In this document: one piece after another, positions 1-7,264 of the stretch | How the letters are laid out: each line of letters begins with the position of its first letter | How positions within the stretch are numbered: position 1 is the first letter of the stretch | From: a virus | DNA: 26,755 nt | Strand: one strand, 5' to 3' | IMG/VR virus record: IMGVR_UViG_3300046777_000499 | Span: 1 to 26,755 of that record | Position numbers and translations under genes: made by a program | The notes under the pieces: model-generated | The model's database searches: none | The model's input: only the letters and a program-made list of their open reading frames with translations | Told to the model about the DNA's origin: nothing

Positions 1-530
1 CCTGCTGCATAGAACAAGGTGCAGACGTGATCTTCAAGCGTATCGCTGCCATGCCAAACCTGAACGCAGCAGCAAAGCAGTATGCAGAAGAGAACGATGC
101 CTTCTTCGTTCCTCTCGGTCTGAAGCACGAGTTCGCCACCGCCGGTATCGTGCACGCAGCATCCATGATTGAAGAGCCTGAAGAAGTGTACGTAGCTGCT
201 TCGACCGGTGTTCTGAGTCGAGCTCTTCAGATCGCATGGCCGAATGCCAAATTCCATAGCGTGGCTGTTGCTCGTAACCTGAAGGCTGGTGAAGCAGGTC
301 GAGTCGAAGAAGTCATCTCTGAACCGCTAGCATTCACTTCTGCTGAAAAACCTGAGAACATGCCACCGTTTCCTTGTATAGATACATACGACGGCAAAGT
401 TTGGAAGTACATTCCCAAGAATACTGGCCGCAATATCCTCTTTTGGAATGTAGGTAAAGAACCTGTCCTGCAGGATCCTACCATCTACGATCGTGTAGAC
501 TCTTATCGTGATTGGGATAAAAATCTATGA
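1..530 (+). CDS. 3' part of an enzyme-like protein, function uncertain (partial)
   Basis: The reading frame is open from the first bases of the window, so the gene starts upstream; the GTG at 27 is probably internal. About 176 residues are visible. Features are a Gly/Ala-rich segment (VYVAASTGVLSRALQ) after a beta strand, a following strand (FHSVAVARNL) and a C-terminal part rich in Pro and aromatics (PPFPCIDTYDGKVWKY). This alternation of strands with a glycine/serine/threonine phosphate-binding-like loop fits the C-terminal half of fold-type II PLP enzymes or a phosphoribosyltransferase-like protein, but no diagnostic motif is visible and neither is claimed. The stop overlaps the next start by 4 bases (ATGA), so the two are probably translated together. 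Confidence 0.7.
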   Translation, partial: CCIEQGADVIFKRIAAMPNLNAAAKQYAEENDAFFVPLGLKHEFATAGIVHAASMIEEPEEVYVAASTGVLSRALQIAWPNAKFHSVAVARNLKAGEAGRVEEVISEPLAFTSAEKPENMPPFPCIDTYDGKVWKYIPKNTGRNILFWNVGKEPVLQDPTIYDRVDSYRDWDKNL

Positions 531-1558
531 GCATTTTGGTAACTTCTCCTTTTACTCCTGTCTCCTCGAACATTCACTCGCATCGTGCAGCTCAAGGCGC
601 AATCTATGCAGAGCAGTTGAGTGTCGAGTATGGCAAGGTTCATCTCGACCGTACAGGTGACATCCATCCAGATCCCGCATCTTTTGATAAGGTGTATGTG
701 TATCATGGAAACGACTGGTTCGGTTCTCTGAACCTCTTCGGCGGCATGAAGAACTATGCCAACATTGGTAACCTGATCCGCTACTCGAAGTTGAAGGCTC
801 CAGTCTATTCTCTATGGATCGATCACCCGAAGTACAGCGAGATGCTGAAGCCTCGTCTCGATGGTGATATCCATCCTGACTGGCATCTCGTAGATTGGGA
901 AAACCTCAAGATCCTTGAAGATACAGCTATCACAGTTCGTGAGATCGAAGCGGTGAATCGTGCAGTTGCAGGCGATAGTCATGCCATCTGCATGTATCGT
1001 CCAGGTTGGTTCGTCAACTCTGTTCCCTTTAAGACTCTACATGGAGCTCTCAAAGAAGGTCTCAGCACGTTCATCGAGCCTCATCATAAGATAGTAGAGT
1101 TCTACTTCGGGAACATCGATGTTCGTCACCATCTCTGTCGCCAACCAGATCCAGAAAAAGCCACTCGCGAGCTGGCAAATCGATACCATGTACAATTATG
1201 CGAGCTTGATGTAGAACAGGTATCTGCATACGAGTTGCTACCTATCGAGAACGAGTCTCGTGTTCTTCCAAAGACTGGTTACTATAAGGGTACTCCGTTC
1301 TATGGTTCATGGGCTCAGCGTAACGAGTGTCGACTCATTTTCAAAGACGAGATGCAAAAGCTATGTGCTAACAGTAGAGTTAACTTCATCGAGTGGACTA
1401 GCCATCTTTTCAATGACAAGGGAGAGCTTGACTTCGAATGCATGGAAAAGCCAAAGTCAGTACACCTTTCGCGTAACTCCTACCCTCACTGGCAAGGTAG
1501 GAAATGGAGTGGATTACCTGAACAAAAGCCAGCAACACTAGAGGATTTCTTCGCATGA
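527..1558 (+). CDS. SGNH/GDSL-hydrolase-like phage protein with clamp-binding-like C-terminus
   Basis: 343 residues. A GDSH motif at residues 149-152 resembles SGNH block I. GNIDVRHH at about 195-202, after a hydrophobic strand, resembles the later SGNH blocks, and an HL near the C-terminus (SVHLSRNSY) could supply the last catalytic His. The fold would make it an esterase or acyl/acetyl-modifying hydrolase; the substrate is unknown. The last residues, ATLEDFFA, closely match the C-terminus of the DNA polymerase in this window (ATLEDWFN), a region that in T4-like polymerases binds the sliding clamp. It overlaps both neighbours by 4 bases (ATGA), so it belongs to one translational unit with the genes either side. 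The SGNH call rests on motif spacing seen by eye. Confidence 0.75.
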   Translation: MSILVTSPFTPVSSNIHSHRAAQGAIYAEQLSVEYGKVHLDRTGDIHPDPASFDKVYVYHGNDWFGSLNLFGGMKNYANIGNLIRYSKLKAPVYSLWIDHPKYSEMLKPRLDGDIHPDWHLVDWENLKILEDTAITVREIEAVNRAVAGDSHAICMYRPGWFVNSVPFKTLHGALKEGLSTFIEPHHKIVEFYFGNIDVRHHLCRQPDPEKATRELANRYHVQLCELDVEQVSAYELLPIENESRVLPKTGYYKGTPFYGSWAQRNECRLIFKDEMQKLCANSRVNFIEWTSHLFNDKGELDFECMEKPKSVHLSRNSYPHWQGRKWSGLPEQKPATLEDFFA

Positions 1559-1950
1559 GCGCATACAAATATTATGATAGGATTGATGAAATGAAAGAAC
1601 AAGAAACGATGGCTACACAGCGAGTAGTAGGACCTCCTCTCTCTACTGTACTAAAAAATGTAAAGTCTCAGGCAATCGATTATAAATACAATGAAGGCAA
1701 ACTCCTTGAAGAGATTACTGCCTACATCAACGCCACTTACGGCGAACACTATTCCCAAAACCAGTATCAGGCCACAGAGTTCATCATCGACGGTGGTCAT
1801 GGTGTAGGTTTCACAGTTGGGAATATCCTCAAGTATGCGCAGCGATACGGTCATAAAGGTACTCCTTCTGACTGGCGCAAGGACCTCATGAAGGTCATCC
1901 ACTATGCAATCATCGCACTCCACGTACACGACCTAGATCATAAGGATTAA
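1555..1950 (+). CDS. DUF3310-like phage protein
   Basis: 131 residues if started at the ATGA overlap; an ATG at 1609 (MATQRV) is an alternative start. The C-terminal half carries the pattern of the phage DUF3310 family: a Tyr/His-rich segment, then ATEFI, GFTVGNILKYAQRYGHKG and a basic DWRKDLMKVIHYA helix. Members are common in phage nucleotide-metabolism or replication regions, and their biochemical role is not settled. Three bases separate it from the next start. The match is by motif recognition only. A TATAAATA string at 1681-1688 lies inside the coding frame and is not called a promoter. Confidence 0.75.
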   Translation: MSAYKYYDRIDEMKEQETMATQRVVGPPLSTVLKNVKSQAIDYKYNEGKLLEEITAYINATYGEHYSQNQYQATEFIIDGGHGVGFTVGNILKYAQRYGHKGTPSDWRKDLMKVIHYAIIALHVHDLDHKD

Positions 1951-1952
1951 TT

Positions 1953-2927
1953 ATGGGTATTGAAATTAATGTTCCAATCGAAGAGCTAAGGAAGCGCAAG
2001 CTCTTCGTCGCCGCACCTATGTACGGCGGGCAATGCGCAGGCATGTTTACTCGATCTATCGCCGACCTTTCGGCTCTCTGCACACACTACGGTATTCAGG
2101 TTCGATTCTACTTTCTGTTCAACGAGTCCCTGATTACTCGAGCACGTAACTACTGCGCTGACGAGTTCATGCGTTCAGGTGATACGCACCTGATGTTCAT
2201 CGACTCAGACATCGGTTTCAATCCTAACGATGTGATCGCTCTGCTTGCTCTTCAGAATCCAGATCCATCAGTAGACAGCTACGACATCATCGCTGGTCCT
2301 TATCCGAAGAAGTGCATCAGCTGGGAAAAGATCAAGCTTGCTGTCGATAAGGGTATGGCTGATGAGAATCCAAACGAGCTGGAAAAGTTCGTAGGCGACT
2401 ACGTCTTCAACCCGACCGGCGATACTCGTGAGATCCCGCTCGGTGAACCGGTAGAAGTACTCGAAGCCGGTACCGGATTCATGATGATCCGTCGTAATAC
2501 CTTCGAGAAGTTCATCGAAGCCTATCCTCAGCAGTACTACAAGCCTGACCACGTTCGTACAGAACACTTCGATGGTAGTCGTGAGATCATGGCATTCTTC
2601 GATACGCCGATCGACCACAAGCGTACGAACATCAATGCTGAACTCAAGGAATTTCTTGATAAGAACCCTGAAGCCACTCCTGATCAGATCTTGACATTCG
2701 TACAGGATCCGAACGGCGGTCTGCTGAAGGACTACTCGAAGCGTTACCTCTCTGAAGACTACATGTTCTGTCAGTGGGTTCGTAATGCTGGCATGCATGT
2801 TTGGTTCTGCCCGTGGATGGAACTGAAGCACGTTGGTTCTTACGTGTTCGGTGGTTCTCTGCCTGACCTCGCTCGAGTAGGTGCTGCTGCAACTGCAGAT
2901 CCGAGTGCGCTGAAAAAGGGCAAATAA
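1953..2927 (+). CDS. GT-A fold glycosyltransferase
   Basis: 324 residues. The N-terminus has a Rossmann-like strand (KLFVAAPMYGG), then SLITRARNYCADEF and a DSD motif (FIDSDIGF, residues 84-86), the DxD-type metal/nucleotide-sugar site of GT-A glycosyltransferases. Further on are GPYPKK, EVLEAGTGFMMIRR and EDYMFCQWVRNAG, typical of GT2-like enzymes that read an acceptor through a late acidic ED. It could transfer a sugar to modified phage DNA, to a virion protein or to a host surface molecule; the sequence does not say which. It follows the DUF3310-like gene by 2 bases. The next gene (clamp) has its own promoter in the 61-base gap, so the glycosyltransferase ends the left operon. Confidence 0.85.
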   Translation: MGIEINVPIEELRKRKLFVAAPMYGGQCAGMFTRSIADLSALCTHYGIQVRFYFLFNESLITRARNYCADEFMRSGDTHLMFIDSDIGFNPNDVIALLALQNPDPSVDSYDIIAGPYPKKCISWEKIKLAVDKGMADENPNELEKFVGDYVFNPTGDTREIPLGEPVEVLEAGTGFMMIRRNTFEKFIEAYPQQYYKPDHVRTEHFDGSREIMAFFDTPIDHKRTNINAELKEFLDKNPEATPDQILTFVQDPNGGLLKDYSKRYLSEDYMFCQWVRNAGMHVWFCPWMELKHVGSYVFGGSLPDLARVGAAATADPSALKKGK

Positions 2928-2930
2928 AGG

Positions 2931-2959
2931 TGTACAATTAATACTACCGTTGATAAGAT
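2931..2959 (+). promoter_or_regulatory. Early-type phage promoter for the clamp/clamp-loader operon
   Basis: TGTACA at 2931-2936, exactly 17 bases, then TAAGAT at 2954-2959. The same layout recurs at eleven other sites in the window. Transcription would begin near 2966, about 23 bases before the clamp start codon. Confidence 0.75.
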
Positions 2960-2988
2960 GAATATTCCGAAACCATGGAGATTTTATT

Positions 2989-3648
2989 ATGAAGTTTGAT
3001 AATGTTACGATGCAAGTGCTCAAGAATTTCTCGGCTATTAACAAGAACATCATGTTCAAGCCGGGTAATCAGATCCGTACTATTTCCAGTACCAAGTCTG
3101 TTCTTGCACGTGCAAAGATTGATCAAGAGTTCGAGAAGGGATTTGCAGTATACGACCTTTCCCGTTTCATCGGTACTCTTTCTTTGTTTAACGAGCCTGA
3201 AGTTGAAGTCAAGGACTCGTACGTGGAGATCAGTGAAGGGTCGAACAAGTTTCAGTACGCTGTTACCGATCCTTCACTGATCATCGTTCCACCCGATCGC
3301 GAGATCGAACTCCCTAACCCTGAAGTCAACTGCCTCATCACTGAAGAAGCACTGAACCGAGTCATGAAGGCTCTCAGCGTTTCTCAGCTACCTGAAATTG
3401 CCATCGTCGGTAAGAACGGCAAGATCCTGCTGCAGGCAGTCGACACTCGTGGCACCAGCAACGACTCGTTCAGCGTAGAGGTTGGTGAGACTGAAGCTCG
3501 CTTCCGTATGGTATTCCGTTCGGACTGCATCAAGCTGATCCCAGGTTCTTACGACGTTTCCATCTCGTCGAAGGGTCTCAGCCATTGGAAGGGTGCTAAC
3601 GTAGAATACTGGATTGCTGTCGAGCAGAATTCTAGCTACGAGGCATAA
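2989..3648 (+). CDS. 45: DNA polymerase sliding clamp (T4 gp45 homolog)
   Basis: 219 residues, close to T4 gp45 (228). The N-terminal VLKNFSAINKNIMFKPG, then FAVYDLSRFIGTLSLF, DPSLIIVPP and the C-terminal LIPGSYDVSISSKG with YWIAVE are in the order of T4 gp45. The protein forms a trimeric ring that tethers gp43 to DNA; in T4 it also activates late transcription through gp55/gp33. It is the first gene of the 45-44-62-regA operon, has its own promoter, and starts after the leader GGAGATTTTATTATG, a candidate RegA target. The later use of TATAAATA promoters in this genome fits a clamp-coupled late transcription system. Confidence 0.97.
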   Translation: MKFDNVTMQVLKNFSAINKNIMFKPGNQIRTISSTKSVLARAKIDQEFEKGFAVYDLSRFIGTLSLFNEPEVEVKDSYVEISEGSNKFQYAVTDPSLIIVPPDREIELPNPEVNCLITEEALNRVMKALSVSQLPEIAIVGKNGKILLQAVDTRGTSNDSFSVEVGETEARFRMVFRSDCIKLIPGSYDVSISSKGLSHWKGANVEYWIAVEQNSSYEA

Positions 3649-3661
3649 ATACATGAAGTCA

Positions 3662-3709
3662 GTGCAGGAAAGCAAAGGAGCGGAGGGCCTGCACCCCGTC
3701 GATGCTCCG
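3662..3709 (+). promoter_or_regulatory. Possible H-type pseudoknot or attenuator between clamp and clamp loader
   Basis: GTGCAGG (3662-3668) pairs with CCTGCAC (3688-3694). CGGAG inside that loop (3681-3685) pairs with CTCCG (3705-3709), giving the crossed pairing of an H-type pseudoknot. An alternative hairpin GGAGC/GCTCC is followed by five Ts and could act as a weak terminator. Either would lower expression of gp44 relative to gp45. A 34-codon frame also starts at 3653 and runs into gene 44. Confidence 0.45.
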
Positions 3710-3732
3710 GTTTTTGATGGTGGAGATATATT

Positions 3733-4668
3733 ATGCTTGAAGACTTTTTGTGGGTAGAGAAGTATCGCCCGAAGACTATCGATGAGACCATCCTTCCTGA
3801 AGAACTGAAGAAGGTTTTTCAGCAGTTCGTCGATCAGAAGAACATCCCCAATCTCATCCTCTCTGGAACCGCAGGTGTCGGTAAGACGACTGTGGCCAAA
3901 GCCATGTGTGAGCAACTCGGGTGTGACTACATCGTCATCAACGGGTCGATGAACGGTAACATCGATACTCTGCGTAACGATATCTCTCAGTTTGCCAGCT
4001 CTGTGTCCCTGATGGGTGGAAGAAAGATGGTTATCCTCGATGAGGCCGACTATCTGAACCCACAGTCCACTCAGCCAGCTCTGCGTAACTTCATGGAGGA
4101 ATTCAGTGCAAATTGTGGATTCATTCTTACTTGTAATTTTGTCGATCGGATTATTGAGCCACTACATTCTCGATGTTCGGTTGTCAAGTTTAAGATTCCT
4201 AAATCAGAACTTCCCGCTCTCGCGAAGCAGTTTCTTCAGAGGGTATGTGGCATCCTCGAAGCTGAATCAGTTTCTTATGAAAAGGCTGTCGTTGCCGAAG
4301 TTATCAAGTCGCACTTTCCTGATTGGCGACGTGTTATCAACGAGCTTCAGAGGTATAGTGCTACTGGCAGCATTGACACTGGGATTCTTAGGAACTTCTC
4401 GGATGCTGCTCTTGCTAAGCTGATCGGTTACATGAAGGATCGCAACTTCACTGCATGTCGTAAGTGGGTTGCCGAGTCTGACATCGAGCCTACTGAGTTC
4501 TTCCGTGCCTTCTTCGATAAAGCTGAAGACTACATCGGTAAAGGCAGTGTACCTCAGTTGGTCCTGCACCTCTCGAAGTACCAGTATCAGAATGCATTCG
4601 CTGCAGATCCTGAGATCAACCTCATGGCGTGTCTGACCGAGATCATGGCCGACTGTGAATTCCTATGA
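3733..4668 (+). CDS. 44: Clamp loader large subunit, AAA+ ATPase (T4 gp44 homolog)
   Basis: 311 residues, near T4 gp44 (319). WVEKYRPKTIDETILP opens the AAA+ domain. Walker A is GTAGVGKTT (45-53), Walker B is ILDEAD (101-106), and the Ser-Arg-Cys trans-acting motif (HSRC, 145-148) is present. With gp62 it forms the 4:1 clamp loader that opens gp45 and loads it at primer-template junctions. The start follows GGAGATATATTATG, identical to the leader at 15431, and lies 84 bases after the clamp stop in a segment able to fold (3662-3709). The stop overlaps the next ATG (ATGA). The first residues, LEDFLW, resemble the acidic-aromatic peptides found elsewhere here, but the segment is part of the normal N-terminus. 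Confidence 0.97.
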   Translation: MLEDFLWVEKYRPKTIDETILPEELKKVFQQFVDQKNIPNLILSGTAGVGKTTVAKAMCEQLGCDYIVINGSMNGNIDTLRNDISQFASSVSLMGGRKMVILDEADYLNPQSTQPALRNFMEEFSANCGFILTCNFVDRIIEPLHSRCSVVKFKIPKSELPALAKQFLQRVCGILEAESVSYEKAVVAEVIKSHFPDWRRVINELQRYSATGSIDTGILRNFSDAALAKLIGYMKDRNFTACRKWVAESDIEPTEFFRAFFDKAEDYIGKGSVPQLVLHLSKYQYQNAFAADPEINLMACLTEIMADCEFL

Positions 4669-4904
4669 TCTGGAAGAAGAGATGTCCCGTCTGCAGAGAT
4701 AAGTATCCTCGTAAGGCAAGGTTTCATGAGCTTCGCCTAGAAACTGCAGACGGGCCTCACTCGTTAGAAATATGTGAAAAGTGTGCCGACTTCTTTGATA
4801 AGTCGGCGGATGTTATTATGAAAGGTCGTAAAGATGAAACCCTTCGACTTCGTGAACTCGATCAACACGACCAAGAAGAACCTGATGAAAGGTACGGAGA
4901 ATGA
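4665..4904 (+). CDS. Small zinc-ribbon-like protein between clamp-loader genes
   Basis: 79 residues. Two CxxC pairs (C7/C10 in CPVC and C37/C40 in CEKC) about 26 residues apart form a likely zinc site; the C-terminus is highly charged. It starts in the ATGA overlap with gene 44 and its last 71 bases overlap gene 62 in another frame, a compact arrangement that implies coupled translation. T4 has no gene between 44 and 62, so this is an insertion into the core operon. Function unknown; a nucleic-acid or clamp-loader-associated role is only a guess from position. Confidence 0.75.
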   Translation: MIWKKRCPVCRDKYPRKARFHELRLETADGPHSLEICEKCADFFDKSADVIMKGRKDETLRLRELDQHDQEEPDERYGE

Positions 4905-5220
4905 TGCTCTTGCCGAAAAGTCTTACAGCCCTTGGTTGACCAATCGATCGCTATCGTACTTCGCTGACACTATCCATGCAGCGAACATGATGAACTGTAA
5001 CCACCATCTGGATAACAAACTTCAATATTCCTTTTTGATAAATATTATTCGGCCCAGTAAACGCTTTGCAAAGTGGGTGAAGAAAGAAAAGGATGGAGAT
5101 CTAGAAGCGGTTGCTGAGTACTACGGCTACAGTCTACGTACTGCTAAAGCTGCCATGGATATCCTCTCCTCTGAACAAATAAACATAATAAAGAAAAAGA
5201 TTCAGAAGGGTGAAACATGA
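4834..5220 (+). CDS. 62: Clamp loader small subunit (T4 gp62 homolog)
   Basis: 128 residues, shorter than T4 gp62 (187). PFDFVNSINTTKKNLM, SYSPWLTNRSLSYFADTIHAANMMN, HHLDNKLQYSFLINIIRPSKRFAKW and EAVAEYYGYS follow the order seen in T4-like gp62. It is the non-ATPase subunit that completes the clamp-loader pentamer with four gp44. It overlaps the zinc-ribbon gene by 71 bases and the regA start by 4. The shorter length mainly reflects the C-terminal part, as in other non-enteric T4-like phages. Confidence 0.92.
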   Translation: MKPFDFVNSINTTKKNLMKGTENDALAEKSYSPWLTNRSLSYFADTIHAANMMNCNHHLDNKLQYSFLINIIRPSKRFAKWVKKEKDGDLEAVAEYYGYSLRTAKAAMDILSSEQINIIKKKIQKGET

Positions 5221-5612
5221 GTGTTTTAGAAAGTTTAATTGAAGTTAGACTGGGCGAAGAAGACGATTTCCTAAAGGTCCGCGAAACTCTTACACGTATC
5301 GGTGTTGCATCTCGTAAAGATAAGACTCTCTATCAGTCGTGTCATATCTTGCATAAGCAAGGCAAGTACTACATCGTTCACTTCAAAGAGCTGTTCGCTT
5401 TGGACGGAAAACCTTCAGACTTCTCGACCGAAGATAAAGGTCGTAGGAATACCATAACCAAACTTCTTTCAGATTGGGGACTGATCGCTGTCGTAGATCC
5501 AGAGAAGATCGACGATCCTCAGACTCCTTTGAATCAGATTAAGATCCTACCGTTCAAGGAAAAGAACGAGTGGAATCTCGTGACTAAGTACAATATAGGA
5601 AGAAAGAAATGA
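5217..5612 (+). CDS. regA: RegA translational repressor
   Basis: 131 residues (T4 RegA 122). The block DFLKVRETLTRIGVASRKDK, then LYQSCHILHKQGKYYIVHFKELF, LLSDWGLI and EWNLVTKYNIG is almost a direct echo of T4 RegA. RegA binds AU-rich ribosome-binding regions around start codons of early mRNAs, including 44, 45 and its own. Here the 45, 44, uvsX, 6957 and 15442 genes share GGAG/GGAA + AT-rich + ATG leaders that would suit it. It lies between 62 and a small gene with 4-base overlaps on both sides. Confidence 0.97.
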   Translation: MSVLESLIEVRLGEEDDFLKVRETLTRIGVASRKDKTLYQSCHILHKQGKYYIVHFKELFALDGKPSDFSTEDKGRRNTITKLLSDWGLIAVVDPEKIDDPQTPLNQIKILPFKEKNEWNLVTKYNIGRKK

Positions 5613-5809
5613 GTGAACCTGTAAGATTCGTGGAATTCATCAATGAGTCAGGTGGCAAGTACCTCGTCAACGTTGCTCATCTTATTGGTGTAGTTGAACA
5701 CCGCGGTAAAGTCATGATCCGCACAGTCGATGATCGTGGACCTGATACCATTCTCGATACGATCGATGAAGTTGTAGCCAAGCTAGCGGCTTTCAACATC
5801 TCCATCTAA
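5609..5809 (+). CDS. Small protein after RegA, unknown function
   Basis: 66 residues, ATGA-coupled to regA and last gene of the clamp operon, followed by a strong terminator. The pattern FINESGGKYLVNVAHLIGVV, then GKVMIRTV and a C-terminal acidic helix DTIDEVVAKLAAF, resembles small all-beta proteins of the FlbD-like type, which have a similar strand order. That resemblance is weak and no function is assigned. Confidence 0.7.
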   Translation: MSEPVRFVEFINESGGKYLVNVAHLIGVVEHRGKVMIRTVDDRGPDTILDTIDEVVAKLAAFNISI

Positions 5810-5825
5810 ACTCCAAAGTTTTTTT

Positions 5826-5864
5826 AAAAAAATACGCTCGGATTAATTTCCGGGCGTATTTTGG
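5826..5864 (+). terminator. Rho-independent terminator after the clamp operon
   Basis: ATACGCTCGG (5832-5841) pairs with CCGGGCGTAT (5850-5859) over ten pairs, with an 8-base loop, an A tract before and a T tract after. The next promoter begins at 5867, so terminator and promoter abut. Confidence 0.88.
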
Positions 5865-5866
5865 CA

Positions 5867-5895
5867 TGTACAATTTATCGAAACTTGGGTAAGGT
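5867..5895 (+). promoter_or_regulatory. Early-type phage promoter
   Basis: TGTACA at 5867-5872, 17 bases, TAAGGT at 5890-5895, directly after the terminator. The predicted RNA start (about 5902) supports the ATG at 5923 as the gene start, since the in-frame ATGs at 5902-5908 would be essentially leaderless. Confidence 0.72.
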
Positions 5896-5922
5896 GGACC
5901 TATGATGATGAAGGAAACAAAT

Positions 5923-6315
5923 ATGCTTACTCTCTCGGACATCAACGCCCTGACCAACAGCCATGATGGCGACATCTACTCGGACCTGTACAAGGACGTG
6001 TACGGTTGCCGTCCTCGCTACGCGCAGTTTGTCTCTGTCGAAGAGTTCGACGAGGACTTCAAGTTTCTCTCGAAGAAGCTCGACGAGCAGATCGAGATAG
6101 ATCGTATCAATCAAGCTCGTAACTTCGAAGACTTCGTGTGCCGTGTTGATGGCATTCAGCAGATGGTTCAGGGATGTGATCGAGAGCGAGCAGTTCGTAT
6201 CATTGCAGATGCCGAAGGCATCAGTGAAGATGAATTCAATTTCTATGGGCTTGAGTGCCTCGAGTACAAGTTCGATCTCAAGTATGGTTCCATCGCCAAG
6301 TGGCTCTCGGAGTAA
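5923..6315 (+). CDS. Hypothetical phage protein with YKDVYG-type motif
   Basis: 130 residues from the ATG at 5923, chosen because AAGGA sits 9 bases before it and the promoter start point is near 5902. Visible features are DLYKDVYGCRPRYAQF, an acidic helical segment (EEFDEDFKFLSKKLDEQIEID) and a C-terminal ISEDEFNFYGLECLEYKF. The 'YKDVYG-RPR' string is common in small phage and plasmid proteins of unknown role. It is acidic, helical and soluble, with no membrane segment. First gene of a small-gene operon running to about 6909. Confidence 0.7.
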   Translation: MLTLSDINALTNSHDGDIYSDLYKDVYGCRPRYAQFVSVEEFDEDFKFLSKKLDEQIEIDRINQARNFEDFVCRVDGIQQMVQGCDRERAVRIIADAEGISEDEFNFYGLECLEYKFDLKYGSIAKWLSE

Positions 6316-6320
6316 TAAGT

Positions 6321-6584
6321 ATGAATCGTGTTATCTATAAGTATGAACTGATGCTCGGCTACAACTCGATCTATCTGCCGGAAGGATACAGGGTTCTGAA
6401 GGTAGGTGAACAGCAAGCTGGCTTTCTGACCATGTGGATCGAACAGGATAATTTAAGGCCTGCACGAAACGTTATCTTCAATGTATACGGAACTGGATAC
6501 AGCATTCCGAATGCATATGCAACTCATGTTGGATCTGAGATCATGGAAAGTGGTCTCGTCTGGCACGTATACGTCGATGGCTAG
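6321..6584 (+). CDS. Small beta-rich phage protein (DUF7352-like)
   Basis: 87 residues, starting at the ATG at 6321 just after the previous stop. IYKYELMLGYNSIYLPEGYRVLKVGEQQAGF followed by MWIEQD and a C-terminal WHVYVDG has the order seen in a widespread small phage family (KYEL, then LP-G..VL.V..Q, then LW). Function unknown. It overlaps the next gene by 8 bases. Family assignment is from memory of the pattern and needs a profile search. Confidence 0.65.
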   Translation: MNRVIYKYELMLGYNSIYLPEGYRVLKVGEQQAGFLTMWIEQDNLRPARNVIFNVYGTGYSIPNAYATHVGSEIMESGLVWHVYVDG

Positions 6585-6909
6585 TCTCGAGGATTTCTTT
6601 GCACCTATCGAGGATCCGATGGTGAATGCAGTGCAGACGCTGTCTGAGAAGATTCGGCAGCGCCGTACTCAGATGCTCGTGCACTCCTATCTGTACTACG
6701 AGATGGACGAGAACGTCATCGACGACCATAAGTGGCAAGAATGGGCTGATGAGTTGGTCGAGCTACAGAAGCAGCGGAAAGATATCGGGTTTTACGATGC
6801 GGCCTTTGCTGACTGGACTGGTGCCTCTGGTGCATTCCTACCGTTCGATGAGTGGGTGAAAAAAAGAGCAAAAGATCTGCTAAATTCGAAAATAAGGGGT
6901 GTACAATAA
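6577..6909 (+). CDS. Small protein with ligase-Ia-like helix and N-terminal clamp-binding-like motif
   Basis: 110 residues from the ATG at 6577, which overlaps the previous gene by 8 bases. The N-terminus is MASLEDFFAPIED, nearly identical to the ATLEDFFA tail at 1534-1555 and the ATLEDWFN tail of gp43, so it may dock on the sliding clamp. The middle, YLYYEMDENVIDDHKWQEW and ADELVELQ, resembles the Ia domain of NAD-dependent DNA ligase (YY..D..ISD..YD.L..EL..LE), which contacts nicotinamide; no nucleotidyltransferase domain follows, so it is not a ligase by itself. The gene end overlaps the next promoter. Confidence 0.7.
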   Translation: MASLEDFFAPIEDPMVNAVQTLSEKIRQRRTQMLVHSYLYYEMDENVIDDHKWQEWADELVELQKQRKDIGFYDAAFADWTGASGAFLPFDEWVKKRAKDLLNSKIRGVQ

Positions 6910-6928
6910 TCCCTAGTTGCAGTAAGAT
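6900..6928 (+). promoter_or_regulatory. Early-type phage promoter
   Basis: TGTACA at 6900-6905, 17 bases, TAAGAT at 6923-6928. The -35 half lies over the stop region of the preceding gene. Serves the gene at 6957. Confidence 0.75.
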
Positions 6929-6956
6929 GATATTATCAATTGAAAGGAAATATATT

Positions 6957-7262
6957 ATGACTCTTACCGTTGCTCAGATCGAATCGACCTACCCTGTGCC
7001 CGCTCATGGAACTAACATGCCGTACCATCCAGTTCGTGCCTATCACGTTCCGATCGAACTGCGTGACGAAGTGCTCGCAGCTTATGCCGCCGCTGGTATC
7101 AAGCCTCGTCTTCGCTATCGTGGTCCTCGTGCACAATCTGTCGGACGTGCGATGCCTCGTCTTGATGGTACTACTTATCCTCGTAACCGTTATCAAGCTC
7201 AGTCTTACTGTCTGCTTGCTGACGCCACTTCTTTCACCGTCTACGACTACACTGGAGCTTAA
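6957..7262 (+). CDS. Hypothetical protein, basic, Tyr/Pro/Arg-rich
   Basis: 101 residues from ATG 6957, preceded by GGAAATATATT, a leader nearly identical to that of gene 44. The N-terminal MTLTVAQIESTYPVPAHG is followed by VPIELRDEVLAAYAAAGIKPRLRYRGPR and a C-terminal half rich in Arg and Tyr. The part around LRDEVLAAYAAAG is helical; the RYRGPR stretch could bind nucleic acid. No family is recognised. Its promoter begins in the tail of the preceding gene, so it opens a new transcript. Confidence 0.7.
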   Translation: MTLTVAQIESTYPVPAHGTNMPYHPVRAYHVPIELRDEVLAAYAAAGIKPRLRYRGPRAQSVGRAMPRLDGTTYPRNRYQAQSYCLLADATSFTVYDYTGA

Positions 7263-7264
7263 TC

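Noticed and set aside
1681-1688. TATAAATA inside the DUF3310-like gene
   Set aside because: It encodes in-frame residues YKY, has no gene start suitably downstream, and a chance match is likely in AT-rich codons.
2268-3059. 263-codon minus-strand open frame over the glycosyltransferase and clamp start
   Set aside because: Shadow of two well-supported plus-strand genes; it would also cross a promoter.
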